DNA of 5,354 nucleotides from contig DCIP01000092.1 of assembly GCA_002317115.1 (NCBI GenBank), forward strand, positions 1 through 5,354, read 5' to 3'. A program made the position numbers and the translations under genes. Below the pieces are notes generated by a model. It was not told the origin of the DNA, did not search any database, and worked only from the letters and a program-made list of their open reading frames with translations. This stretch comes from Candidatus Scybalocola fimicaballi (GTDB taxonomy: Bacteria > Bacteroidota > Bacteroidia > Bacteroidales > Paludibacteraceae). Positions 5,186 to 5,354 of this stretch are shown here, piece by piece; within the stretch, counting starts at the first letter, position 1; every line of letters begins with the position of its first letter.

Positions 5186-5354
5186 ATGAAAGTTAAGACT
5201 AGCAACACAAATCAGTCTGCTTGGAGAGAACTTACTACTACAGCTAAGATCCCTGCAAAGCTTGAGAAGCTACAGACTTTGGCAAAGAACCTATGGTGGG
5301 TTTGGAATGAGGAGGCAACAGACCTTTTCGAGAAGATTGATCCTGAGACATGGG
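5186..5354 (+). CDS. glgP: alpha-glucan (glycogen) phosphorylase, N-terminal fragment cut by window end
   Basis: Glycogen phosphorylase releases glucose-1-phosphate from alpha-1,4-glucan ends using a PLP cofactor. Only the first 56 residues are visible, starting MKVKTSNTNQSAW. The segment LEKLQTLAKNLWWVWNEE followed by ATDLFEKIDPETW matches the DUF3417 N-terminal region found in the shorter-clade, non-E. coli-like alpha-glucan phosphorylases (GT35). In that region the NLWWxWNxEAxxLF and DPxxW patterns are characteristic. The GT35 catalytic domain and PLP lysine lie outside the window. The ATG at 5186 is the first in-frame start after the synthase stop; AGGA at 5161-5164 is 21 bp away and unlikely to act as a Shine-Dalgarno. 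The 39-bp gap from the synthase is AT-rich with no terminator or TAnnTTTG box, so the two genes are probably co-transcribed. The assignment rests on the N-terminal motif plus context. Confidence 0.87.
   Translation, partial: MKVKTSNTNQSAWRELTTTAKIPAKLEKLQTLAKNLWWVWNEEATDLFEKIDPETW

Noticed and set aside
1..5354. Mobile elements, CRISPR arrays, tRNA/rRNA genes, defence or toxin-antitoxin systems
   Set aside because: Reading both strands showed no transposase, integrase, regularly spaced repeats, cloverleaf or rRNA-like sequence, or defence-type domain. All long frames are housekeeping genes and the gaps are 115-120 bp or less.

Overview
The window looks like ordinary chromosomal DNA from a member of the order Bacteroidales (phylum Bacteroidetes). 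Three things point there: protein features typical of the group (a GT3, eukaryote-type glycogen synthase followed directly by a DUF3417-type alpha-glucan phosphorylase), promoter-like TAnnTTTG elements in the two larger gaps, and no well-placed Shine-Dalgarno sequence before any start codon. I cannot name the genus. All genes are on the + strand and closely packed, and the largest gap is about 120 bp.

Layout. Positions 1-464 hold the 3' end of uvrB (nucleotide excision repair). After 19 bp comes a complete pcrA/uvrD-type SF1A helicase (484-2826), probably in the same transcript. The gap at 2827-2941 holds a weak terminator-like hairpin at the pcrA stop, a Bacteroidetes-type promoter with a perfect palindrome over its -33 region, and a strong intrinsic terminator whose 5' arm starts at the last base of the -7 element. 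ridA (2942-3316), a reactive enamine/imine deaminase, follows. The gap at 3317-3436 holds a poor hairpin and a second TAnnTTTG element lying inside an inverted repeat. Then come the GT3 glycogen synthase (3437-5146) and, 39 bp on, the start of an alpha-glucan phosphorylase (5186 to the window end).

Functionally there are three blocks: DNA repair (UvrB cooperates with UvrA and UvrC in damage recognition and incision, while UvrD/PcrA helicases clear the excised patch, stalled polymerases or recombinase filaments), a single-gene metabolite-damage control block (ridA), and a storage-glucan block that pairs polymer synthesis with phosphorolysis.

I found no mobile element, CRISPR array, RNA gene or clearly new system. 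The points most worth a second look are the overlap of the ridA promoter with a terminator, the inverted repeats over both promoters, a Lys/Ala-rich basic tail on the glycogen synthase, that enzyme's lack of the arginine cluster that makes eukaryotic homologues glucose-6-phosphate responsive, and an abrupt change in arginine codon use within pcrA.
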